Assembly (NCBI RefSeq): GCF_009754945.1
Contig: NZ_WPIN01000008.1
Span: forward strand, 62,001 to 126,000
Length of the DNA: 64,000 nucleotides
Reading direction: 5' to 3'
Origin: Spirosoma arboris
Lineage (GTDB): Bacteria > Bacteroidota > Bacteroidia > Cytophagales > Spirosomataceae
The notes below the pieces were generated by a model that was not told the origin of the DNA, searched no databases, and worked only from the letters and a program-made list of their open reading frames with translations. Positions 27,042 to 34,468 of the stretch are shown here, piece after piece. Within the stretch, counting starts at the first letter, position 1. Every line of letters begins with the position of its first letter. Made by a program: the position numbers and the translations under genes.

Positions 27042-28394
27042 ATGGAAACCTTACTACACGTATCAATGCCAACGTTAGTTAACCAGGAAACGCTACACGG
27101 TAAACGGATTCTGTTTGCCTGCGTACCCGGTGATGGACATTTCAATCCACTTACAAGCCTGGCCAAACATCTCCAGACGCTCGGTTGCGATGTGCGCTGG
27201 TATACCTCAGCCCATTACGCCGAAAAGCTGAAAAAGCTGGCTGTCCGGCATTATCCATTTATAAAAGCGCTGGATGTTCCATCCGAGAAAGTTGACGAGA
27301 TATTCCCCGAACGCAAAGCCATCAAAGGACAGATTAAGAAACTGAACTTCGATATGATTAACTATTTCATTCTGCGCTCGACCGAATACTTCGCCGATAT
27401 TCAGGCTATTCATCAGCAGTGGCCCATCGACGCGATAGTGGCTGATTGTGTGTTCAGTGCCATCCCCTTTATTCGGCCTCTATTGCATATACCCCTTATC
27501 TCAGTTGGTGTTTTGCCACTCATTCAAACCTCGAAAGATCTGGCTCCTCCCGGACTAGGTTTAGAACCGTCGGATAGTTGGTTGGGCAAATTAAAACAGG
27601 ATTTTATGAAAACAATGGCCAACAGGGTACTCTTCAAAAAGCCTAACCAACTGCTGTTTTCATTGCTGGATCAACGGAATATTCCGCATACAGAATCGAA
27701 TATGTTTGATGTGCTGGTAAACTCATCAACTATTTTTTTACAAACAGGCACACCCGGTTTTGAGTATAAGCGAAGTGATTTAGGAAAGAATATCCGCTTT
27801 CTTGGTCCCCTTCTTCCTTACCGCTCTCCTGATTCCGACCGAACCACCTGGCACGACGACCGACTTGACCACTACCGGAAGGTGATTCTGGTAACGCAGG
27901 GTACTGTAGAGAAGGACGTCGATAAGTTGCTGGTTCCTACGCTTGAGGCCTTCAAACAGACTGATACGCTGGTGGTGGTTACAACGGGCGGATCGCAGAC
28001 CGAGTCTTTACGAGCTCGTTATCCTTACGCAAACCTGATTATCGAAGACTTCATTGCATTTGACGACATTATGCCACACACCGATTTGTTCATCACGAAT
28101 GGCGGTTTCGGTGGCGTATTGCAGGCCGTGCAGTATGGACTGCCAATGGTGGTAGCGGGCATTCACGAAGGTAAAAACGAAATAGCTGCCCGGGTTGGTT
28201 ATTTCAACTATGGCATCAACCTGAATACGGAAACCCCTAAGCCCGAACAACTTCGTAAGGCTATAACGAAGCTCGAAGCAATCCCAACGTATAAGAACAA
28301 CGTTCAGGGGCTGGCCGACGAATTTAGGGCCTACCCAGTAAACGACTTATTTGCTGGTTACGTGGCCCAGGCACTGACTTCGGTAGCTGCCTGA
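27042..28394 (+). CDS. MGT-family glycosyltransferase (GT1 fold)
   Basis: 450 aa with no signal peptide, so cytoplasmic. The N-terminal half shows FACVPGDGHFNPLTSLAKHL, the acceptor-side start of GT-B macrolide/UDP-glycosyltransferases. The C-terminal half has VILVTQGTVEKD and the donor-binding region FITNGGFGGVLQAVQYGLPM, a PSPG-like signature. Relatives glycosylate macrolides, flavonoids or other small hydrophobic acceptors from UDP-sugars, for detoxification or product formation. The acceptor cannot be predicted. The gene has its own promoter with motif copy B and a terminator at 28449-28498. Confidence 0.9.
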   Translation: METLLHVSMPTLVNQETLHGKRILFACVPGDGHFNPLTSLAKHLQTLGCDVRWYTSAHYAEKLKKLAVRHYPFIKALDVPSEKVDEIFPERKAIKGQIKKLNFDMINYFILRSTEYFADIQAIHQQWPIDAIVADCVFSAIPFIRPLLHIPLISVGVLPLIQTSKDLAPPGLGLEPSDSWLGKLKQDFMKTMANRVLFKKPNQLLFSLLDQRNIPHTESNMFDVLVNSSTIFLQTGTPGFEYKRSDLGKNIRFLGPLLPYRSPDSDRTTWHDDRLDHYRKVILVTQGTVEKDVDKLLVPTLEAFKQTDTLVVVTTGGSQTESLRARYPYANLIIEDFIAFDDIMPHTDLFITNGGFGGVLQAVQYGLPMVVAGIHEGKNEIAARVGYFNYGINLNTETPKPEQLRKAITKLEAIPTYKNNVQGLADEFRAYPVNDLFAGYVAQALTSVAA

Positions 28395-28448
28395 TGGTCG
28401 ATAGAAACCAGCTGCTTTGACGGTAGCGTAACGCAAAAGACTGACAGC

Positions 28449-28498
28449 AAACCTTCCTGATTTAGTGGCAAACCAGCTACTAGTCGGAAGGTTTTTTT
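28449..28498 (+). terminator. Rho-independent terminator after glycosyltransferase gene
   Basis: AAACCTTCC (28449-28457) pairs with GGAAGGTTT (28486-28494), followed by a T-run. The loop contains a smaller TAGT/ACTA pairing. Confidence 0.75.
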
Positions 28499-28538
28499 AT
28501 TGATGGCAATCTATACAAGTTGATACGTTGGTCAACCT

Positions 28539-28583
28539 CCCCTTTTTCGGGGAGATAAAATTCCTGTTTTTATAGGATTGATT
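28539..28583 (+). promoter_or_regulatory. 45-bp double-dyad motif, copy C
   Basis: CCCCTTTTTCGGGG plus TCCTGTTTTTATAGGA, nearly identical to copy B over 45 bp. It lies directly upstream of the TTG element for the SnoaL-like gene. Confidence 0.75.
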
Positions 28584-28609
28584 AACAAGTAGTTAAGGTG
28601 CGAACTTTG
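28578..28609 (+). promoter_or_regulatory. Bacteroidota-type promoter of the SnoaL-like gene
   Basis: TTG at 28578-28580 and GAACTTTG at 28602-28609, the same 21-nt spacing as for the glycosyltransferase. Transcription should begin near 28616, after the ATG at 28612, which is why the gene start is taken as 28651. Confidence 0.65.
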
Positions 28610-28650
28610 TCATGTTCATCGACATCAAAACCGATAAACCCTACACAATC

Positions 28651-29046
28651 ATGGAAACAAATCAACAAATTGTAGAAGGCCTTTATGCTGCTTTCTCTCA
28701 GGGAAACGTACCATTCATTCTCGAAAACGTTGCCGAAAACTTTACCTGGCAAGACCCAAACGATCCGGCTATCGTTCCGCATGGGGGTAGTTATAGTGGG
28801 CGACGCGAATTCCTGAACTTCTTCCAGCAATTGGATGCTGATACCGCTACGTTGTCATTTAACGTAAGCGATTATGCCACAGCCGATAACCTTGTTATAG
28901 CCACTGGGCAACATGGCGTACAGGCGAAGAAAACGGGCAAGCCACTCACCTTCGAGTGGACGATGGTTTGGCGATTTGAAAATGGTGTACCCGTAAGTGG
29001 TCGATCGTATTACGACACAGCCTCTGCCGAAAAAATTTATCAATAA
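28651..29046 (+). CDS. SnoaL/NTF2-like protein
   Basis: 131 aa from METNQQIVEGLY, chosen because the promoter lies over the upstream ATG at 28612. It is a single alpha+beta cone domain: N-terminal helix with GLYAAFSQGNV, then FTWQDPNDPAIVPHGG, and C-terminal sheet TFEWTMVWRFENG. SnoaL-like proteins include polyketide cyclases, ketosteroid isomerases and many small hydrolases or isomerases; no specific catalytic set is diagnosable. It has no signal peptide, so it is cytoplasmic. It is followed 24 nt later by a secreted relative with two such domains. Confidence 0.82.
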   Translation: METNQQIVEGLYAAFSQGNVPFILENVAENFTWQDPNDPAIVPHGGSYSGRREFLNFFQQLDADTATLSFNVSDYATADNLVIATGQHGVQAKKTGKPLTFEWTMVWRFENGVPVSGRSYYDTASAEKIYQ

Positions 29047-29070
29047 ACGAACCTTCTACCTTTTCTACCG

Positions 29071-30021
29071 ATGAAAAAGCTCATTTTCTCGATCATTGCC
29101 CTTCTGCTGGGCGGAGTCGTTTTGGCTCAAACTCCCGAAAAAAATAAACAGACATTACGGAAGATTTACACGGCTTTTAATACCGGAAACTTCGCTGATC
29201 TGGATAACCTCATCAGCAAGAACTCCGTTGATCATGCTTTAGTGGCAGGTATGCCGTCGGGTCTAGAAGGAAGTAAAGCCATGTTCACTGCCTTTAAGGA
29301 GGCTTATCCAGATGGCATGATTACGGTACTGGATATGGTTGCTGAAGGCGATTACGTCGTTGCCTATACCGAATTTTCAGGTACCAATAAAGGCGCCTTT
29401 ATGGGTATGGCAGCAACTGGGAAATCCGTGAAAATTAAATCGATGGATTTAGCTAAATTCGATAAAATGGGAAAGGGTATCGAACATTGGGGGCAAGACG
29501 ACAATCTGGCCATGATGCAGCAGCTAGGTGTAGCCCCGCTAGCCCAACCTCTACCTGACCTTCCTTCGCCAGCATTCGCTACTGGAAAAGGCATGAAAAC
29601 CACACCTGAACAGAATAAAATGATGTCGGCAGCATTCTTCGCTGCCTATTCAAGTCATAATATTGACAAGGATTTAACACTGCTCGCTCCCGATTTCAAA
29701 CTCTGGTGGAATAGTGAGTCGGTGGCTCATGGAGCGGGCACGTACAAAATGATAGGGGAGACGTACCTGAAAGCGTTCCCTGATGTGACATGGACGCCTG
29801 TTATTCAGATTGCCGAAGGTGATAAAGTGGCTTCGTATTGTCTTTTTTCTGGCACCCATACTGGCGAATTGATGGGTATTCCCGCTTCTAACAGAAAAAT
29901 GAATACGCAGGGCTTTGTTATTGACCGCTATAAGGACGGTAAGATCGCTGAGCGGATACAGATTGGCGACGATCTGTCTGTGCTACAACAAATTGGGGCC
30001 ATTCCGACGCCAGCGAAATAA
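29071..30021 (+). CDS. Secreted protein with two tandem SnoaL-like domains
   Basis: 316 aa with signal peptide (MKKLIFSIIALLLGGVVLAQ). Two homologous halves follow: residues about 25-160 (KIYTAFNTGNFADLDNLI ... GIEHWGQDDNLAMMQQLG) and about 180-312 (FFAAYSSHNIDKDLTLLA ... GKIAERIQIGDDLSVLQQIG). Both resemble SnoaL-like polyketide cyclases and ketosteroid isomerases. It is probably co-transcribed with the preceding cytoplasmic SnoaL gene from the promoter at 28578. Substrate unknown. A strong hairpin at 30044-30089 ends the unit. Confidence 0.85.
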   Translation: MKKLIFSIIALLLGGVVLAQTPEKNKQTLRKIYTAFNTGNFADLDNLISKNSVDHALVAGMPSGLEGSKAMFTAFKEAYPDGMITVLDMVAEGDYVVAYTEFSGTNKGAFMGMAATGKSVKIKSMDLAKFDKMGKGIEHWGQDDNLAMMQQLGVAPLAQPLPDLPSPAFATGKGMKTTPEQNKMMSAAFFAAYSSHNIDKDLTLLAPDFKLWWNSESVAHGAGTYKMIGETYLKAFPDVTWTPVIQIAEGDKVASYCLFSGTHTGELMGIPASNRKMNTQGFVIDRYKDGKIAERIQIGDDLSVLQQIGAIPTPAK

Positions 30022-30043
30022 GCGCGTTTTACATCCTTCTTCC

Positions 30044-30089
30044 ACACCTAAAATCACTTCGGGCTATGTCTGGAAGTGATTTTAGGTGT
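30044..30089 (+). terminator. Hairpin terminator, 17-bp perfect stem
   Basis: ACACCTAAAATCACTTC (30044-30060) pairs exactly with 30073-30089, followed by a T-rich tail. It ends the SnoaL transcription unit. Confidence 0.8.
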
Positions 30090-30205
30090 TATTGTTAATC
30101 TGATCTTGTGGCGATTATATATTTATAGTTGAGTAGACTGTCTGTAACTTTGCGATTACGTTCTGGCAACTGTTCGCTGGTTATCGATAACTATTCATTG
30201 AAAGT

Positions 30206-30835
30206 ATGGCACTCAAAACGCTCGTTAAAATCTCCAACGTTACAAATCTCAGCGATGCCCGTTATTGTGCGGGTATGGGTGTCGATATGCTTGGCTTTTC
30301 AATGGATGCAGACTCGCCAGATTATGTTGAGCCGAAAAAATTTGCCGAAATCAGGGGATGGGTTGCCGGTGTGCAAATCGTTGGCGAAACAACGTCTTCT
30401 GACCCCGAAGTTATTGAGCAACTCCTTGATACGTACAAGCCTGACATATTGCAGGTTAACGAATCGGCGCTATTGCCCTATCTGAGTACGAAGTCTAGCG
30501 GTGAACTGCGATTTATTCTACATGTCGATTTAGCGCAATTAACGCTTGATCAACTCGACACGCTGTTTCAGACGGGCGCAACTGATGCAGACTATATTCT
30601 ACTTGAAAGTAATAGCCCACTTTATCTCGACGACGAACTGAAAGCTACATTCCAGCGATTAGCCTCTCGTTATCCTATACTTTTAGGAATCGGTGTATCA
30701 GCTGAGAACGTCCATGAGCTACTGGATGATCTGTCCGTTCAGGGTATTGCCCTTAGTGGTGGCGATGAAGAACGGCCTGGGAATAAAGAGTTTGGCGAGT
30801 TGATGGACATTCTGGAAGCGATTGAAGAAGATTAG
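30206..30835 (+). CDS. TrpF-like beta/alpha-barrel protein lacking the catalytic residues
   Basis: 209 aa resembling phosphoribosylanthranilate isomerase: LVKISNVTNLSDARYCAGMG matches the KICGxxxxxDA start of TrpF, and GIALSGGDEERPGNKEF resembles the C-terminal phosphate-binding SSGVE-x-PG segment. The catalytic Cys of TrpF is Ser10 here (KISN), and the segment that normally carries the catalytic Asp reads LLES. No other trp gene is nearby. It is therefore probably not a functional TrpF but a repurposed barrel. Expressed alone; followed by a long hairpin. Confidence 0.75.
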   Translation: MALKTLVKISNVTNLSDARYCAGMGVDMLGFSMDADSPDYVEPKKFAEIRGWVAGVQIVGETTSSDPEVIEQLLDTYKPDILQVNESALLPYLSTKSSGELRFILHVDLAQLTLDQLDTLFQTGATDADYILLESNSPLYLDDELKATFQRLASRYPILLGIGVSAENVHELLDDLSVQGIALSGGDEERPGNKEFGELMDILEAIEED

Positions 30836-30844
30836 TTGTAAGTG

Positions 30845-30919
30845 CTAAGTTACGAAGTGGTAAGTGGTTGACACATGTATATTGCTTTCGCGTCAACCAC
30901 TTACCACTTCGTAACTTAG
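30845..30919. terminator. Perfect 28-bp-arm hairpin with 7-nt periodic arms
   Basis: The arms 30845-30872 and 30892-30919 are exact complements with a 19-nt loop. The arm steps through units such as CTAAGTT and GGTAAGT with AGT recurring every 7 nt. It lies downstream of the TrpF-like gene. The remaining bases to 31075 show nothing I can assign. Confidence 0.75.
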
Positions 30920-31075
30920 TTTAATAAATTTCACTACTAGGCATTACCTACTATCATTGAAAACATACTTCTATCCATAACCGCGTCCATTCTTCCAATT
31001 CTACTTTCGCGAAAAACAGCCATCTAGTAGGTTTACATCGGATTTAAACAACGATCCGGCGTTCCGGACAGAGCC

Positions 31076-31546
31076 ATGAACAAGCGATTAGAACGTATTG
31101 CCGACCAGGCCCAGATTGGGGGCGTGTGTGCTGGTTTGGCCGATTATTTTGGCATTGATCGTGCCTTGGTACGCGTACTATTTGTGATCGGAATTTTCCT
31201 GCCACACTTTCCGGCTATCATCATTTACATTATCTTGTGGATCGCACTACCCGAACGCCGTTTCAGTGGTTCTGTGTCCCAATCAACCGCTTTTTCTAAT
31301 CCTTATTTTGCCATGAATCCCTATAATCCGAACAAACCTGCATCACCCGACCGTAGTATTATTGGCGGGGCCATTTTGATTATCCTCGGTATCCTGTTTT
31401 TACTGGACCGTTATTTCGACATTGACTTTGGTGATCTGTGGCCGTTTGTTCTGATCGCGATTGGTTTGTGGCTGATTTTTAAGGATCGGATCAAACCTCC
31501 TTACGACACGACAAACACGAACAACGACCCTAACGGAACGCTTTAA
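31076..31546 (+). CDS. PspC-domain membrane protein
   Basis: 156 aa. Residues 1-60 are a PspC domain (IGGVCAGLADYFGIDRALVR followed by the helix IIIYIILWIALPER). The C-terminal part has two further hydrophobic helices (IIGGAILIILGILFLL, LWPFVLIAIGLWLIF) of the LiaI/LiaF N-terminal type. Such proteins sense or buffer envelope stress at the inner membrane. It is followed by a LiaF-like gene, so the two probably act together. Confidence 0.88.
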   Translation: MNKRLERIADQAQIGGVCAGLADYFGIDRALVRVLFVIGIFLPHFPAIIIYIILWIALPERRFSGSVSQSTAFSNPYFAMNPYNPNKPASPDRSIIGGAILIILGILFLLDRYFDIDFGDLWPFVLIAIGLWLIFKDRIKPPYDTTNTNNDPNGTL

Positions 31547-31562
31547 ACTGTTGATTTATAAG

Positions 31563-31624
31563 GTTTCAAGTTTGATGTTCCAGGTTAATTGCTTCGATTA
31601 AACCTGGAACATCAAACTTGAAAC
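31563..31624. repeat. Hairpin with 7-nt GTTNNAN-type units
   Basis: The 24-nt left arm at 31563-31586 pairs exactly with 31601-31624. The arm reads as successive 7-nt units each starting GTT, for example GTTTCAA and GTTCCAG. It sits between the PspC and LiaF-like genes, both rightward. Confidence 0.75.
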
Positions 31625-31641
31625 TTGAAACAAAATTTGTC

Positions 31642-32682
31642 ATGCAACGAAAAAATGGATTGTTCTGGGGCATTTTCCTACTAACGCTGGGTGTACTGTT
31701 TCTGGCCCGGCGAGCAGGTATGCTCGATATAGACTGGCATTCATTAGTGAATTTATGGCCAGTATTGCTAATTCTGGCAGGTGTCAACCTGATTTTGGAA
31801 CGGCGTGGTAACCCAGCTGCATTTATCACAACAGTAATGTTAGCTGTAGCCGTACCCACCACATTATTTGGATTCCTATCGCATCATCGAGATCGTGATG
31901 AGTTTAACATGCGCTGGGATGATAATGATGACGATGATAATGATCACGGAAATTCTAACAACGATAACGACAATAATGACGATGATAACAATGATGGTGA
32001 CTATCAGTCAGAGCGCGATCGTCGGGATTCAGAGAATACCAAAGTTCAGACAAATACCTTTACTGAAACAATGGATGCCGACACGCGCGAAGCTGTCCTG
32101 AAATTATCGGGTGGTGCTGGTCGGTTTATCATCAGCGAGCCGAGTTCTGAGCTCATCAAAGCAGATACCAAACAAACAACGGGTAGTTATTCCATGTCGG
32201 TTGATCGTGATGAAACCACACACATCCCGACCATTGAGCTAAAGCCTACTGAAGAGGATCAGCACGTTGATTTTAAGGATGGCAATTTTGAGAATCGAGT
32301 TGATGTGCATCTGAATGCCACTCCCGTTTGGACGATGGATGTTGCTTTAGGAGCAGGTCAGGGCGATCTGGACTTAAGCGCTTACGCGGTCAAAAGCCTG
32401 AAAATTGGTGCTGGTGCTGCTGATCTTGATTTAAAACTCGGTGCCAAAGCCGACGTGTCGGAAGTAAAGCTGGACGTGGGAGCGGCTTCAGTAACTGTAC
32501 ATGTGCCAAAGGAAGTAGGTTGCCGAATCAAAAAAGACGGCGCCCTTAACCTGGAACAGTTGGATGATTTCACCAGTGTTGGTGGTGGGGAGTTTATTAG
32601 TCCTGGCTACGACGCCACCAAAAAGAAAATGACCATCCGTTTTGATGGAGGCATCTCAAGGTTTAAGGTGGTGCGGTATTAA
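31642..32682 (+). CDS. LiaF-like envelope-stress protein with acidic linker
   Basis: 346 aa from the ATG at 31642; the longer frame from a TTG at 31618 would translate the hairpin. The N-terminal membrane region (GIFLLTLGVLFLARRAGML, LVNLWPVLLILAGVNLIL) is of the LiaI/LiaF type. An unusual linker (about residues 90-130) is almost entirely Asp and Asn. The C-terminal half is a beta-helical LiaF-C/DUF4097-like domain (LGAGQGDLDLSAYAVKSLKI, ADLDLKLGAKADVSEVKLD). It likely responds to envelope stress together with the PspC protein. Confidence 0.82.
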   Translation: MQRKNGLFWGIFLLTLGVLFLARRAGMLDIDWHSLVNLWPVLLILAGVNLILERRGNPAAFITTVMLAVAVPTTLFGFLSHHRDRDEFNMRWDDNDDDDNDHGNSNNDNDNNDDDNNDGDYQSERDRRDSENTKVQTNTFTETMDADTREAVLKLSGGAGRFIISEPSSELIKADTKQTTGSYSMSVDRDETTHIPTIELKPTEEDQHVDFKDGNFENRVDVHLNATPVWTMDVALGAGQGDLDLSAYAVKSLKIGAGAADLDLKLGAKADVSEVKLDVGAASVTVHVPKEVGCRIKKDGALNLEQLDDFTSVGGGEFISPGYDATKKKMTIRFDGGISRFKVVRY

Positions 32683-32690
32683 GTCTGAAC

Positions 32691-32792
32691 CGGGATTTAG
32701 CTGATTTAGGGATTTACAGGATTTTGTTTTGTGATTCGCTTCGAAGAAGCGCAAGGCAAAATCCTGTAAATCCCTAAATCAGCTAAATCCCG
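32691..32792. terminator. Perfect 36-bp-arm hairpin between convergent genes
   Basis: The arms 32691-32726 and 32757-32792 are exact complements; the core is GGGATTTAGCTGATTTAGGG. GATTT recurs every 8-9 nt rather than every 7. The loop holds a smaller GCTTCGAAGAAGC stem. It separates the LiaF-like gene (rightward) from the Spy-like gene (leftward). Confidence 0.78.
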
Positions 32793-32810
32793 CGGGGCCG
32801 CCCGTGCGGT

Positions 32811-33245
32811 TCAGTTGCCTTGATTCAACTTATTGAGCAGCATTTTATTGAACATCTGCTCAGTCTTATATAGCTCAGCCAATTGAGCTGGCGTAATCAC
32901 TTTCAGGAAGCGCCCCATATACTCGTCGTCTAAGTCGGCGAGTTTTTGTTTGGTGGAATTCACTTCGCGAAGCCCATTTACTAATTGCTCGTCATTAAGG
33001 CTAGTGCGTGCCGGCGCATTATTCAATTGCCGAACTCGCCGGTTCAGTTCCTGTTTCTTGGCGTTATATTCATTGTAAATCGCCCAGAATTGCGGAGCCT
33101 GATCTGTCGTTAAATTGAGCCGATTTGTAATCAGCCCGATCTTAGCCGCTTCAATTTTTTGCCGTCCGCTGCCGTCGTCCTGTGCATTGGCCACTTGAGC
33201 CATAAACACTAGACCAACCAGCCAACCAATCCATACGTGTCTCAT
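32811..33245 (-). CDS. Spy/LTXXQ-like periplasmic protein
   Basis: 144 aa from MRHVWIGWLVGLVFMAQVAN, a signal peptide; the frame is open six codons further. The mature part is helical and charged, with LNLTTDQAPQFWAIYNEYNA and ITPAQLAELYKTE, typical of the CpxP/Spy-like periplasmic chaperone or sensor group. It is the last gene of the sigma factor unit (sigma, membrane protein, this protein), 25 nt after the preceding stop, so it is probably an output or feedback part of that system. Confidence 0.72.
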   Translation of the reverse strand: MRHVWIGWLVGLVFMAQVANAQDDGSGRQKIEAAKIGLITNRLNLTTDQAPQFWAIYNEYNAKKQELNRRVRQLNNAPARTSLNDEQLVNGLREVNSTKQKLADLDDEYMGRFLKVITPAQLAELYKTEQMFNKMLLNKLNQGN

Positions 33246-33270
33246 TGTGGTAAAGTTAACCATTCAAAAA

Positions 33271-33735
33271 TCAGGAACCGAGATCCGGGCTTTCCAGCAC
33301 AGTTTGTTCTTTAATATGCTGCTGAATGTCCTTCGGTTGCACATTAAGAAACTGAATCGCTGTCGTGTCGCTGCCTAATGACGAATGAATTTGCTGAGCA
33401 TCGGCCAATTCGCTGGCATCTACACCCTGTTCATCGAGGTAGGCTGCAATTACATCATTACTTACACCGGCAAGGGCTTCACTACCCAACGATTCCTGCC
33501 GCTGTGGTAAGGTTTGCCAAACCAGTATAGCAATCAGACTAGCACCCGCCAGGGAAGCTACCGAGCGCTGCCATGACCAGGTAATCGTAAATGCTGGTTT
33601 TGACTTACGAATCACGCGAGCCTGCACACGTGATGGCAACGTGTCAAAATAACCCTCTGGAGTCACAAACGGCAACTGCCGCATGGGATGTTCTGGTGGC
33701 AGTTCGTCAAGTCGAAATTCGTTTTTGTCATTCAT
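33271..33735 (-). CDS. Single-pass membrane protein, candidate anti-sigma factor
   Basis: 154 aa from MNDKNEFRLDELPPEHPMRQ. A cytoplasmic segment (PFVTPEGYFDTLPSRVQARV) is followed by one membrane helix (SVASLAGASLIAILVWQ) and a periplasmic tail rich in Gln, Asp and Ser. It lacks a zinc-binding HxxxCxxC motif. Its position directly after the ECF sigma factor gene and its single helix fit an anti-sigma role. That function is inferred from context. Confidence 0.65.
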   Translation of the reverse strand: MNDKNEFRLDELPPEHPMRQLPFVTPEGYFDTLPSRVQARVIRKSKPAFTITWSWQRSVASLAGASLIAILVWQTLPQRQESLGSEALAGVSNDVIAAYLDEQGVDASELADAQQIHSSLGSDTTAIQFLNVQPKDIQQHIKEQTVLESPDLGS

Positions 33736-33808
33736 TACAGTGGTGTGTATCAAATACACAATTACATTCCTGTGTTATACGGATTGGACAGTCTAAAGCG
33801 GCTGGGGT

Positions 33809-34381
33809 TTAATCGGTTGTATCAGTTTTAGTCAGATAATCTTCAATTTTTTTGACTGCCAGGTGATACGATGCTTTTAAGGCCCCTACTGATGTACCGG
33901 TAATGTCTGCAATTTCCTCATACTTCATATCATCGAAGTACTTCATGTTAAATACCAAGCGTTGTTTATCGGGTAATTTTAGTAGCGCTTTTTGCAGCTT
34001 TAACTGTACGTCTTCGCCACTCGGTTCGTTGCCTGATGTAACATAATCGCTATTACTTTCCAGCTTCTGCATCAATTCGCCTTCCACGTCGCCAATAGGC
34101 AGAAAAAAACGTCGGCGTTTCTTATTCAGAAAGTTGAGGCATTCATTGGTGGCAATGCGGTATATCCAGGTATATAACTGACTATCACCCCGAAACTGTT
34201 CCAGGCTGTTCCACACTTTTATGAACGTTTCCTGCACCAGATCATCGGCATCATCGTGGTCAATGACCATTTTACGGATATGCCAATATATTTTCTGCTG
34301 GTATTGTCGTACCAATAGATTAAAGGCATAATTCCGGCTCGACGGGTCGCGGTATTTGGCGAGGATTTCTGCGTCAGTCAT
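33809..34381 (-). CDS. ECF-type RNA polymerase sigma factor
   Basis: 190 aa. Region 2 is clear (DDLVQETFIKVWNSLEQFRG, then YTWIYRIATNECLNFLNKKR) and region 4 ends with YEEIADITGTSVGALKASYH. It belongs to the RpoE-like group common in Bacteroidota. It is followed by the membrane protein and the Spy-like protein in the same direction, a typical sigma/anti-sigma/effector layout for envelope stress. A heptamer-type hairpin lies just upstream of its start. Confidence 0.93.
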   Translation of the reverse strand: MTDAEILAKYRDPSSRNYAFNLLVRQYQQKIYWHIRKMVIDHDDADDLVQETFIKVWNSLEQFRGDSQLYTWIYRIATNECLNFLNKKRRRFFLPIGDVEGELMQKLESNSDYVTSGNEPSGEDVQLKLQKALLKLPDKQRLVFNMKYFDDMKYEEIADITGTSVGALKASYHLAVKKIEDYLTKTDTTD

Positions 34382-34386
34382 TCTAT

Positions 34387-34467
34387 TGTTTCAAGTTTCA
34401 CGTTCAAGGTTCCATGTTGCTAATTACGATAAGCGCTTAGAAAACGTGGAACCTTGAACATGAAACA
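34387..34467. repeat. Hairpin of 7-nt GTT-type units; arms differ by one unit
   Basis: The left arm (34387-34418) and right arm (34443-34467) pair through CGTTCAAGGTTCCA and TGTTTCA blocks, but the left arm holds one extra 7-nt unit (AGTTTCA). It lies between the transketolase C-half and the sigma factor gene, both leftward. Confidence 0.75.
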
Positions 34468-34468
34468 A

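Noticed and set aside
28612..28650. Earlier ATG for the SnoaL-like gene
   Set aside because: The -7 promoter element ends at 28609, so the mRNA probably begins after this codon.
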